From positions 1-19,282 of the forward strand of contig CALFXR010000131.1 in the NCBI GenBank assembly GCA_937958475.1: a stretch of DNA of 19,282 bases, given 5' to 3'. Both the position numbers and the translations under genes were made by a program. Shown here piece after piece: positions 7,515 through 14,362 of the stretch (positions are counted from its first letter, which is position 1; every line of letters starts with the position of its first letter). Source of the DNA: an uncultured Mesorhizobium sp. (GTDB lineage: Bacteria > Pseudomonadota > Alphaproteobacteria > Rhizobiales > Rhizobiaceae). The notes under the pieces were generated by a model, which was not told the origin of the DNA, made no database searches, and saw only the letters and a program-made list of their open reading frames with translations.

Positions 7515-7552
7515 CGACCGGCGGCGAAGGGGCGTCCCTTCGCCGCCGGTCG
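7515..7552. terminator. 17-bp perfect hairpin after the chemoreceptor gene
   Basis: Positions 7515-7531 pair perfectly with 7536-7552 around the 4-base loop GCGT. The stem is CGACCGGCGGCGAAGGG. On the plus strand a short ACTTTCC follows, so the U tract is poor. It lies between the chemoreceptor stop (7460) and the stop of the converging small gene (7586), fitting a bidirectional transcript end. Confidence 0.65.
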
Positions 7553-7585
7553 ACTTTCCGCCGCGGGGGGTGGCGGATCCCGGGA

Positions 7586-7804
7586 TTACTTTCCGGAGTA
7601 GTTCTCGCCTTGGGTCGGCTGCGCGACCTCGACGGCGCCGCCCATGCCGCGGCTGCCGAAGAAGTCCCCGAAGCCGGACTTCTGCTCGGCGCCCTGGTCC
7701 TCGACGTTGGCCGAATAGGTGCTCTCGTAGGTGGGGGCCTCCTGTGCCGCGGCGTAGCCGGCGACGCCGGCGAGTGCGAGCGTGGCGATCAGAATGCGGG
7801 TCAT
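7586..7804 (-). CDS. small exported protein of unknown function
   Basis: The 72-residue product starts MTRILIATLALAGVAGYAAA, a compact Sec signal peptide with likely cleavage after AAA or AAAQ (near residue 20-21). The remaining 50 or so residues are hydrophilic, contain no cysteine, and hold a glycine-rich patch (GFGDFFGSRGMGG). The start at 7804 is preferred over an in-frame ATG 18 bases upstream, because AAAGGA (7818-7813) is 8 bases before it. The shape, a short signal-peptide protein with a YxSTY-like segment, recalls DUF680-type small proteins of rhizobia; that is a resemblance from memory, not an identification. The gene is divergent from the LysR regulator at 7977 and may be its target. 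Confidence 0.65.
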   Translation of the reverse strand: MTRILIATLALAGVAGYAAAQEAPTYESTYSANVEDQGAEQKSGFGDFFGSRGMGGAVEVAQPTQGENYSGK

Positions 7805-7928
7805 GACGTGGTCCTTTCTCATTCCGTTTTGCTAGGCTCCGCGGCGCCTGTCGTCTTGCCGCTGCCTGATGGTCGGAAGATAGATCGGCGATCTCATCGT
7901 GAAATCCGGTCAAGTTCAGTTTGTCTTC

Positions 7929-7943
7929 ATCGAAAAATACGAT
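7929..7943. promoter_or_regulatory. possible LysR-type binding box
   Basis: ATCGAAAAATACGAT has the form ATC-N9-GAT with an ATCG/CGAT dyad, which fits the T-N11-A rule for LysR-type regulators. It lies in the region shared by the divergent small gene and lysR gene, 33 bases before the regulator start. The regulator may bind here to control itself and the divergent gene. Confidence 0.35.
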
Positions 7944-7976
7944 AATGATCGGGCCACCCCTCGAAGGACGGTCGCG

Positions 7977-8912
7977 ATGAACATCGAAAGCCTGTCGCTC
8001 GACCAGTTGCGCGTCTTCGTCGCGGTCGTCGAAGAGGGCAGCTTCAGCGGTGCGGCCCGCCGCTTCAGCCGGGCGCAGTCGGCGGTCAGCTACTCCGTCG
8101 CCACACTGGAACAGCAGCTCGGCGTGGCGCTGTTCGACCGCAGCGGCTACCGGCCGCAACTCACGCCCGCGGGCCAGACCCTGCTCGGCGAGATCGCCGA
8201 AATCGTCGCCCGCGCCGACCGGCTGAAGACGCAGGCCAATGCGATCGCGCGCGGCCTCGAGCCGGAACTGGCGCTGGCCTGCGACGTGCTCTTTCCGATC
8301 GACGAGCTCGGCGACATCCTCACCGAGTTCCAGAGCGGCTTCCCCACCGTCGCCGTGCGCGCCCATATCGACGTGCTCGGCGGCGTCGCCGAACTGGTGA
8401 CCGGCGGCGTGTGCGCCGTCGGGGTCCTGTCGACGCTCGTCACCATCCCCTCGGCGCTCGCCGGATTCCCGATCGAGGGTGCGCTGCGGGTGCCGGTCGC
8501 CGCCTCGGGCCACCCGCTGGCGCAGATCGACGGGCCGATCGCCACGGCCGACCTCCGCGACCAGGTCCAGATCGTGCTCAGCGACCGCAGCGACCTGACC
8601 CGGGGCCGCGACTTCGGCGTGCTTTCGCGGCGGGTCTGGCGCGTCTCCGACCTCGGCGCGCGGCACCAGCTGATCCGCAAGGGGCTCGGCTGGGGCAATC
8701 TGCCCTATCACATGGCGGCGGCCGACATCGCCTCGGGGAAGCTCAGGCTGCTCAGGCTGGAGGCGGTCCGCTACCCCGGCGAGATCGTGCCGCTGACCGC
8801 CGTGCACCGCGCCGACCTCGTGCCGGGCCCGGCGGCGACGTGGATGATCGACCGCCTTCGCCGCGCCGACATCGGTCGGTTCCACCGGGCCTTCCTCGCC
8901 GCGGAGACGTGA
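7977..8912 (+). CDS. LysR-family transcriptional regulator
   Basis: The 311-residue protein has the LysR architecture. An N-terminal winged helix-turn-helix (about residues 5-65) contains LDQLRVFVAVVEEGSFSGAA, then SRAQSAVSYSVATLEQQLGV, the recognition-helix region, and LFDRSGYRPQLTPAG. The remainder is a periplasmic-binding-protein-like effector domain of normal length. The start at 7977 gives the standard N-terminus (MNIESLSLDQLRVF), with AAGGA (7964-7968) 8 bases upstream; an in-frame GTG at 7899 would add an unlikely 26 residues. The effector and targets are unknown. It is divergent from the small exported protein gene, the usual arrangement for a LysR target. The DAHP synthase gene downstream has its own leader and is probably unrelated. 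Confidence 0.92.
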   Translation: MNIESLSLDQLRVFVAVVEEGSFSGAARRFSRAQSAVSYSVATLEQQLGVALFDRSGYRPQLTPAGQTLLGEIAEIVARADRLKTQANAIARGLEPELALACDVLFPIDELGDILTEFQSGFPTVAVRAHIDVLGGVAELVTGGVCAVGVLSTLVTIPSALAGFPIEGALRVPVAASGHPLAQIDGPIATADLRDQVQIVLSDRSDLTRGRDFGVLSRRVWRVSDLGARHQLIRKGLGWGNLPYHMAAADIASGKLRLLRLEAVRYPGEIVPLTAVHRADLVPGPAATWMIDRLRRADIGRFHRAFLAAET

Positions 8913-9091
8913 ACGGTCCGGTCCGCCGGGCGTACCGCCGGCGCTGCGACCGCTCCGGGCAGGCGGAGGCGGGTCGCGCCGGCCGGTAAAACGAGGTAGA
9001 ATAGGGCTTTGGCATCGTGTATGGAGCCGCGACCCCGAATCGCGGGGCGTAGGCGGCCGCAGCGGTCCGCAGGAAAGCGTTGGGTAGCAAG

Positions 9092-10468
9092 ATGACGAAA
9101 TGGTCCCCGAGTTCTTGGAGAGCAATGCCGATCCAGCAGGTCCCGGCATATGCGAACGCCGCCGCGCTGCGCGAGACGGAATCCCGCCTTGCGAGCTTTC
9201 CGCCGCTCGTTTTTGCAGGTGAGGCGCGCAAGCTGAAGAAGCAGCTCGCGGCCGTCGCCAACGGCGAGGCGTTCCTGCTCCAGGGCGGAGACTGCGCGGA
9301 GAGTTTCGCCGAACACGGCGCCGACAACATCCGCGACTTCTTCCGCGTCTTCCTGCAGATGTCCGTCGTTCTCACCTTCGCCGGTTCTCAGCCGGTGGTG
9401 AAGATCGGCCGCATCGCCGGCCAGTTCGCCAAGCCGCGCTCGTCCGACTTCGAGACGAAGGACGGCGTGACGCTGCCGAGCTATCGCGGCGACATCATCA
9501 ACGGCATCGAGTTCGACGAGAAGTCGCGCCTGCCCGATCCGGCACGCCAGGAAATGGCCTATCGCCAGTCCGCCGCGACGCTGAACCTCCTGCGCGCCTT
9601 CGCCCAGGGCGGGTACGCCAGCCTCGAGAACGTGCACAAGTGGATGCTCGGCTTCGTCGCCGACAGCCCGCAGGGCGAGCGCTACCAGGCGCTGGCCGAT
9701 CGCATCACCGAGACCATGGACTTCATGCGCGCGGTGGGCATCACCTCGGAGACCAACTACGCGCTGCGCGAGACCGACTTCTACACCAGCCACGAAGCGC
9801 TGCTGCTCGGCTACGAGGAAGCGCTGACGCGCGTCGATTCGACGAGCGGCGACTGGTACGCGACGTCGGGCCACATGATCTGGATCGGCGACCGCACGCG
9901 CCAGCCCGACCATGCGCATGTCGAGTATTGCCGCGGCATCAAGAACCCGCTTGGGCTGAAGTGCGGACCGTCGCTGACGGCCGACGGCCTGATCCGGCTG
10001 ATCGACCTGCTCAACCCGGAGAACGAGGCTGGCCGGCTGACGCTGATCTCCCGCTTCGGCTTCGACAAGGTCGAGGATCACCTGCCGAAGCTCGTCCGCG
10101 CCGTCGAGCGCGAGGGCCGCAAGGTGGTCTGGTCGTGCGATCCCATGCACGGCAACACGATCACGGCGGCCGGCTACAAGACCCGTCCGTTCGAGCGCGT
10201 GCTGAAGGAGGTGCAGTCCTTCTTCGACGTGCACCGCGCGGAAGGAACCCATCCGGGCGGCATTCATGTCGAGATGACCGGCAAGAACGTCACCGAATGC
10301 ACCGGCGGCGCGCGGGCGATCACCGCGGAAGAACTGCATGACCGCTACCACACGCATTGCGATCCGCGCCTCAACGCCGATCAGGCGATCGAGCTGTCGT
10401 TCCTGATCTCTGACCTTCTGAAGAAGGGGCAGTCGGGCATGCCGCAGCAGAAGGTGGTCAACGGCTGA
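9092..10468 (+). CDS. aroG: class II 3-deoxy-7-phosphoheptulonate (DAHP) synthase
   Basis: This 458-residue enzyme condenses phosphoenolpyruvate and erythrose 4-phosphate, the first step of the shikimate pathway to aromatic amino acids. It is the plant-like class II type. Landmarks are WSPSSWR near the start, FPPLVFAGEARKLKKQL (residues 36-52), LLQGGDCAE (62-70) with the metal-binding Cys68, and RIAGQFAKPRS. Later come CDPMHGNT and GGIHVEMTGKNVTECTGG near the C-terminus. The length fits class II, which is about 460 residues, against about 350 for class I. I choose ATG 9092 because the family begins this way. AGGAAAG (9071-9077) is 14 bases upstream, rather far, and an in-frame TTG at 9080 is the alternative. 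Symbols aroF and aroH are also used for this enzyme. The single-gene unit ends against the convergent GGDEF gene. Confidence 0.93.
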   Translation: MTKWSPSSWRAMPIQQVPAYANAAALRETESRLASFPPLVFAGEARKLKKQLAAVANGEAFLLQGGDCAESFAEHGADNIRDFFRVFLQMSVVLTFAGSQPVVKIGRIAGQFAKPRSSDFETKDGVTLPSYRGDIINGIEFDEKSRLPDPARQEMAYRQSAATLNLLRAFAQGGYASLENVHKWMLGFVADSPQGERYQALADRITETMDFMRAVGITSETNYALRETDFYTSHEALLLGYEEALTRVDSTSGDWYATSGHMIWIGDRTRQPDHAHVEYCRGIKNPLGLKCGPSLTADGLIRLIDLLNPENEAGRLTLISRFGFDKVEDHLPKLVRAVEREGRKVVWSCDPMHGNTITAAGYKTRPFERVLKEVQSFFDVHRAEGTHPGGIHVEMTGKNVTECTGGARAITAEELHDRYHTHCDPRLNADQAIELSFLISDLLKKGQSGMPQQKVVNG

Positions 10469-10511
10469 CCGGCCGGCACGACAAACGTCGACATGGCCGG
10501 GAATTCCAGGG

Positions 10512-10535
10512 GGCGGGCCGCGCAAGCGGTCCGCC
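10512..10535. terminator. GNRA-loop hairpin between convergent DAHP synthase and GGDEF genes
   Basis: GGCGGGCCGC (10512-10521) pairs with GCGGTCCGCC (10526-10535) with one G-U pair. It closes a GCAA tetraloop, a very stable form. It abuts the stop codon of the GGDEF gene. No T tract follows the stem directly, though pyrimidines (CAGTCCTTCTT) come soon after on the plus strand. Confidence 0.55.
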
Positions 10536-11723
10536 TCAGTCCTTCTTGTAGATGTACCAGTTCTTGCCGGTGCGCACTTCCTGGATGGTCGAGAACCTGG
10601 TGACGCGGTTGCGTCCGGCTACCTTGGACGCATAGAGGGCGCGGTCGGCCTTGGCGTAGAGGTCCTCCGGGCCATCGGCCTGCGCGGCGAGGCAGACGCC
10701 CATCGAGATCGTGATCGGCCCGTAGTTGACGTTGCCGTTGGTGTTGACGAAGGCGGTCTGCTCGATGGCGCTGCGAATGGCGTCGGCGAGCTGCGCGGTC
10801 GTCTCCTCGCCGCTACCCTCGACGATCATGGCGAACTCCTCGCCGCCCGTGCGGGCGACGAAGACATCGTCGCGGCTGCCGGCCTTGAAGATGTTGGCGA
10901 TCGCCTGGATGATCTTGTCGCCGACGGGATGGCCGAAACGGTCGTTGATCTGCTTGAAGCGGTCGATGTCGGCGAGGATCAGCGCGCTGAAGGCGACGTC
11001 CTTCTTGTCGTTGTAGATGGCGGCGATCTTCTTGTCGAAGGCCCGGCGGTTCCAGATGTGGGTGAGGGGATCGGTGTCGGCGAGCTTCTTGTATTCCTCG
11101 AGCTTCGACTTGACGTTCTCGAGTTCCGCCGTCTTCTCGCCGAGGCTGGCGGCGACCTGCTTGCCGTGCTCGATGGTCGACGAGGTCGCCGACGATACGG
11201 CGCCGACGATCTTCTGCAGAAGATCCTGCGTAAGGCCCGTCCGTCCTGTCAGCCCGCTCGACGTCTGGTCGAGAATCTTGCCGTACTTGGCCATCTGACT
11301 CTGCTCGTTGCGCAGCAGGCGGGCGACGTCCTCAAGCTCTCGGGCGATAACTTCGCGCGCGTTCTCGACGATGCCCTGACCGTGGTGATTGGCGAAGAAC
11401 TTCCGGCCGATGCGGTCGAGATCCTCCTGCGAGGGCCGCTTGCTCAACGAGATGACTTCCAGGCTCAACTCGTGATTGGCACCGGTCAACGCCTCGTAGA
11501 AAAGCTCGTAGTTGCGGGGCAGGCCGACCACGCCCATCTGGCGCATGGTCGAGGCGATCGTCGTCGCGATGTCGCTCGTGGTCCGCTGCTCACTCTGTAC
11601 CGCGACCGGCTGCATGTCCCCGACTTGCCTTTCGAGCCCGGACCGGCTTGGCGCAGCATCCGAGTCGGACGAGAGCAAAGCGGAGAAGGGTATGTTGTCG
11701 ACCCGAACTCCGACGTTGCCCAC
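10536..11723 (-). CDS. GGDEF-domain diguanylate cyclase
   Basis: The product (395 residues from the GTG at 11723) would make cyclic di-GMP from two GTP. The C-terminal GGDEF domain (about residues 205-380) has the A-site GGEEF (293-297) in RTGGEEFAMI, metal-binding Asp in LADIDRFKQIN (250-260), and DPLTHIWNRRAF (218-229), all of which support activity. The inhibitory I-site RxxD, expected at 284-287, reads RDDV and is therefore broken. The N-terminal half (about 45-200) is helical, with YELFYEALTGAN as in a common alphaproteobacterial family; it has no transmembrane segment, so the protein is cytoplasmic. The start is uncertain: the GTG lacks a Shine-Dalgarno, and an in-frame ATG at 11615 (359 residues) with AAAGGC upstream is a real alternative. 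Confidence 0.88.
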   Translation of the reverse strand: MGNVGVRVDNIPFSALLSSDSDAAPSRSGLERQVGDMQPVAVQSEQRTTSDIATTIASTMRQMGVVGLPRNYELFYEALTGANHELSLEVISLSKRPSQEDLDRIGRKFFANHHGQGIVENAREVIARELEDVARLLRNEQSQMAKYGKILDQTSSGLTGRTGLTQDLLQKIVGAVSSATSSTIEHGKQVAASLGEKTAELENVKSKLEEYKKLADTDPLTHIWNRRAFDKKIAAIYNDKKDVAFSALILADIDRFKQINDRFGHPVGDKIIQAIANIFKAGSRDDVFVARTGGEEFAMIVEGSGEETTAQLADAIRSAIEQTAFVNTNGNVNYGPITISMGVCLAAQADGPEDLYAKADRALYASKVAGRNRVTRFSTIQEVRTGKNWYIYKKD

Positions 11724-11954
11724 CGCCGTGCCAACAGGTCTCGTATACCCAAAGGAGTAGCACCAGCGGCTAAAGTTTCCGTAAACGGCAGGTGGCGAGG
11801 AGTCCGTCCGGACGACGTGCTTTCGTTTTTTCGGGCTGCGAAAATGCTAGGGTCGACGAGGCGATCCGTGTCCTCGCAGTGTCGTATTCGCGATGCCGGC
11901 GGCGGGCGAGATCGCGTCTTCTGCCGGGAGATGGAACAGGCGGAGACGAGAGAC
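11724..11954. other. intergenic region between divergent GGDEF and GFA genes
   Basis: This region holds the start-side signals of both divergent genes. I see a small dyad GTTTCCGTAAAC near 11775 and AT-richer sequence around 11820-11850, but no promoter I can defend. An in-frame ATG at 11931 could extend the GFA protein by eight residues. Confidence 0.4.
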
Positions 11955-12395
11955 ATGAACGACGACGTGAACGGCAACGACGACCTGCGCACGGGCGCCT
12001 GCCTCTGCGGAGCCGTGAGGTTCAGGACGCGCGGTGCGCTGCGCGGGGTGATCTATTGCCATTGCAGGCAGTGCCGTCGCCAGACCGGCCATTTTGTCGC
12101 AGCAACGAATGTCGCGGACGAACGCATCGTCATCGAGGGCGGCGAGGCGATCGCCTGGTATGCCGCCTCGGACGAGGCGAAGCGCGGGTTCTGCGGCCGG
12201 TGCGGGTCGCTGCTCTTCTGGAAGCACCGCGACCTGGACACCGTCTCGGTGATGGCCGGCGCCTTCGACACGCCGACGGGCCTCGTCGCGGAGTGCCACA
12301 TCTTCGTCTCCGACAAGGGCGACTACTACACGATCGACGACGGCCTGCCGCAGCATGCCCGCTCGACCGATTCCATCGTTGTGGCCCGGGATTGA
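11955..12395 (+). CDS. GFA family (CENP-V/GFA domain) zinc protein
   Basis: The 146-residue product has the full seven-cysteine pattern of the glutathione-dependent formaldehyde-activating fold: CLC (Cys16, Cys18), CHCRQC (Cys35, Cys37, Cys40) and CGRC (Cys80, Cys83). These bind one structural and one catalytic-type zinc. The segment around TGACLCGAVRF is the family start signature. The founding enzyme of this family was reported to join formaldehyde and glutathione, but most members are uncharacterised, so a formaldehyde role is only a possibility. GGAG (11942-11945) is 9 bases before the chosen ATG. An upstream in-frame ATG at 11931 has its purine-rich stretch too close to serve. A glutathione link to gor in the same window is suggestive, not proven. 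Confidence 0.85.
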   Translation: MNDDVNGNDDLRTGACLCGAVRFRTRGALRGVIYCHCRQCRRQTGHFVAATNVADERIVIEGGEAIAWYAASDEAKRGFCGRCGSLLFWKHRDLDTVSVMAGAFDTPTGLVAECHIFVSDKGDYYTIDDGLPQHARSTDSIVVARD

Positions 12396-12501
12396 ACAGT
12401 CTTCGGACATCGGTGCCGATTTGGTGAACGCTGCGTCGAGCGCCCGGCGGCTCGCGGGCGACGCGGGCGGCGGCTATATGCTGGGACAAGGAGAAACGCC
12501 C

Positions 12502-13302
12502 ATGGCCACCATGCCGAGCCTTTTCATTTCCCACGGCGGACCCAACATCGTCACCGACGACACGCCCGCCCATCGCTACCTGCAGTCCCTGGCCACGTTC
12601 CTGCCCGCGCGTCCGCGGGCGATCGTGGTGGTTTCGGCGCATTTCGAGACCGACGGCGTCGCCGTGGTCACCGACCCGGCGCCGGGCATGATCTACGATT
12701 TCGGCGGGTTCGCGCCGGAACTCTACAAGATGGTCTATCCCGCCAAGGGCGATCCGGTCCTGGCAGAGGAGATCCTTGCCTTGCTCGACGCGGCCGACAT
12801 GGCGCCCGTCAGGGTGATCAGGCGCGGCTACGACCACGGCACCTGGACCGCGCTGAAGCTGGCCTTTCCCGAGGCCGACATCCCCGTCGTCCAGGTCTCG
12901 ATCGATCCGAGTCGCGACGCATCCTGGCACTATCGCCTCGGACAGGCGCTGTCGGGCCTGCGCGAAGAGGGTGTGCTCCTGATCGGCTCCGGCCATATCA
13001 CGCACAATCTGCGGGCCTTCTTTCCCGTGTTCCGCGGCATGGCGCCGGCCGATCCGGAACTGGCCCGCAAGGTCGATGCTTTCACCGGCTGGTTCGCCGA
13101 GAAGCTCGAAGCGGACGACCGGGCAGCCGTGCTGGACTGGGACAAGCTTGCACCCTATCCCGCCGAGAACCATCCCACCGACGAGCACCTCATGCCGATC
13201 TTCTTCGCCTACGGCGCGGCCGGGGAGGGCGCCCGGGCCGAGCGGGTTCATGCGTCGAAGGAACTCGGTTTCTTCGCCTTCGATTCCTACCTCTTCCATT
13301 GA
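12502..13302 (+). CDS. DODA/LigB-type extradiol dioxygenase family protein
   Basis: The 266-residue protein belongs to the YgiD/DODA branch of LigB-like class III extradiol dioxygenases. Family marks are SLFISHGGPN (residues 6-15, His11), VVSAHFET (43-50, His47), GYDHGTW (109-115, His112), GSGHITHN (162-169, His165/168) and ENHPTDEHLMP (222-232, His224/229). His11, His47 and His224 are the expected metal ligands. The bacterial relatives open ring catechols such as DOPA in vitro, and E. coli YgiD binds zinc; the native substrate here is unknown. AAGGAGA (12488-12494) marks the ATG at 12502. An in-frame ATG at 12478 would place this Shine-Dalgarno inside the gene. The gene is followed 54 bases later by dgkA. 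Confidence 0.88.
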   Translation: MATMPSLFISHGGPNIVTDDTPAHRYLQSLATFLPARPRAIVVVSAHFETDGVAVVTDPAPGMIYDFGGFAPELYKMVYPAKGDPVLAEEILALLDAADMAPVRVIRRGYDHGTWTALKLAFPEADIPVVQVSIDPSRDASWHYRLGQALSGLREEGVLLIGSGHITHNLRAFFPVFRGMAPADPELARKVDAFTGWFAEKLEADDRAAVLDWDKLAPYPAENHPTDEHLMPIFFAYGAAGEGARAERVHASKELGFFAFDSYLFH

Positions 13303-13321
13303 ACGAAAAATCGGCTACACG

Positions 13322-13346
13322 CCCTCTGCGTCGCCGTCGCAGAGGG
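13322..13346 (+). promoter_or_regulatory. hairpin covering the dgkA ribosome binding site
   Basis: CCCTCTGCG (13322-13330) pairs perfectly with CGCAGAGGG (13338-13346) around a 7-base loop. The AGAGGG of the 3' arm is the only Shine-Dalgarno-like sequence before the dgkA ATG at 13357. Folding would therefore hide it. The hairpin lacks a T tract and so is a poor terminator. Confidence 0.5.
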
Positions 13347-13356
13347 TACTCCCGGC

Positions 13357-13716
13357 ATGGAACGTCTGATCAAGGCCTTTCACAACTCGGTTCGCGCCTT
13401 CCGGAGCCTTATCCGGACCGAAGCGGCATTCCAGCAGGAAATGGCGCTGCTGGTGCTTTCGCTGCCGGTCGGCTGGTTCCTGTCGACGAGCTGGCGCGGT
13501 TACGCGCTGCTGGTCGGCTCGCTGCTGCTCCTGCTCGTCGTCGAGGTGCTGAACACCGGTATCGAGGCGACCTGCAACGCCGTGCGGCGCGAGTTCGACG
13601 TCGACATCCAGCTTGCGAAGGACTGCGGTTCGCTGGCCGTGCTGATGACGAGCCTGCTGGCGGGCGGCGTGTGGGTGCTGGCGCTCATCGACGTCTTCGC
13701 CGGCCTGGAGTTTTAG
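13357..13716 (+). CDS. dgkA: diacylglycerol kinase (prokaryotic DgkA type)
   Basis: DgkA is a small inner-membrane enzyme that phosphorylates diacylglycerol to phosphatidate with ATP. This recycles the lipid left by membrane-derived or cyclic glucan modification. The 119-residue product matches the family in length and order: an amphipathic N-terminus with EAAFQQE (residues 22-28), then three membrane helices (about 29-45, 48-66 and 92-114). Between helices 2 and 3 lies the catalytic segment VEVLNTGIEA (62-71). Glu63 and Glu70 match the essential Glu69 and Glu76 of the E. coli protein. AKDCGSLAVL follows with Lys88-Asp89. The Shine-Dalgarno AGAGGG is buried in a hairpin. The gene stands between the dioxygenase and the hemerythrin gene with short gaps, so cotranscription is possible. 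Confidence 0.92.
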   Translation: MERLIKAFHNSVRAFRSLIRTEAAFQQEMALLVLSLPVGWFLSTSWRGYALLVGSLLLLLVVEVLNTGIEATCNAVRREFDVDIQLAKDCGSLAVLMTSLLAGGVWVLALIDVFAGLEF

Positions 13717-13730
13717 CGCCGGCCATCCTA

Positions 13731-13759
13731 CATGCCGGTTACCAAAGGATACCGGCATG
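13731..13759 (+). promoter_or_regulatory. hairpin holding the hemerythrin gene start codon
   Basis: CATGCCGGT (13731-13739) pairs perfectly with ACCGGCATG (13751-13759) around the 11-base loop TACCAAAGGAT. The Shine-Dalgarno AAAGGA (13744-13749) is in the loop and the AUG (13757-13759) is the last part of the 3' arm. In DNA the same element is an inverted repeat that could bind a dimeric regulator. Confidence 0.55.
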
Positions 13760-14338
13760 ATCGAAACCCCCGACCTCCACCTCGAACGGCGCCACGGACT
13801 GCCGGAGGATCTGCGCTATCTCGTTGCGAAATATCCGCGCGAGGACTGGCAGGCACACGAGAACCTGCATGGCATGGCGTCGATGTGGCTGCAGCGGCAC
13901 GACATGTTCCGCGAACTCGGCGGCATCCTCACCGGCGCCATCGCCGACTATCGCGAGGGGCGCTCCGACGCGCGCGGCTTCGCCGGCTTCTTCGCGCCGC
14001 GCCTCCAGTTCTTCCTCGGCCAGCTCGACGGACACCACAATGTCGAGGACCAGCACTATTTTCCGGTCTTCGCCCGCGCCGAAAGCCGGCTGAAGCGCGG
14101 CTTCGACATCCTCGACGGCGACCACCACCTGATCCACGAGGCGCTGGAGCGCAACGCCGAGAGCGCCAACGGCTTTCTGCGCGCGTTGCAGGAGGACCAG
14201 GATCGGCAGCGTTTCGCCGCCGACGCCTACGCCGGGGAGAACGAGCGGCTGGTGGCCATGCTGGCGCGCCATCTGGAGGACGAGGAGGATCTGATCATCC
14301 CGCTGATCCTCGAGCGCGGCGAGCACGCGTTCGGGTGA
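13757..14338 (+). CDS. hemerythrin-like HHE domain protein
   Basis: The 193-residue protein has the histidine/acidic pattern of hemerythrin-like four-helix bundles that carry a di-iron centre. Candidate ligands are His48 in QRHDMF, HHNVEDQHYF (residues 93-102, HxxxE and a further His), DHHLIHEAL (122-130) and HLEDEEDLIIP (172-182, HxxxE). Such proteins bind oxygen or nitric oxide or act in iron handling; which applies here cannot be read. There is no signal peptide or membrane segment, so it is cytoplasmic. AAAGGA is 7 bases before the ATG, but the AUG is inside a predicted hairpin (13731-13759), which suggests translational or operator control. The gene lies 40 bases after dgkA and converges on the DUF1003 gene. 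Confidence 0.88.
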   Translation: MIETPDLHLERRHGLPEDLRYLVAKYPREDWQAHENLHGMASMWLQRHDMFRELGGILTGAIADYREGRSDARGFAGFFAPRLQFFLGQLDGHHNVEDQHYFPVFARAESRLKRGFDILDGDHHLIHEALERNAESANGFLRALQEDQDRQRFAADAYAGENERLVAMLARHLEDEEDLIIPLILERGEHAFG

Positions 14339-14345
14339 ACACCTG

Positions 14346-14360
14346 CCGCCGGGTCGGCGG
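14346..14360. terminator. short hairpin between convergent hemerythrin and DUF1003 genes
   Basis: CCGCCG (14346-14351) and CGGCGG (14355-14360) form a 6-bp stem with a 3-base loop in the 24-base gap between the two converging genes. It has no T tract. It is a weak candidate for a shared transcript end. Confidence 0.3.
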
Positions 14361-14362
14361 GT

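Noticed and set aside
8771..10525. A 584-codon minus-strand open frame opposite the DAHP synthase gene
   Set aside because: It is antisense to a highly conserved enzyme and is not a credible protein.
12427..12480. G+C-rich dyads after the GFA gene (e.g. CGCCCG with CGGGCG) as a terminator
   Set aside because: The stems are short, with long loops and no T tract; this is expected by chance in this composition.
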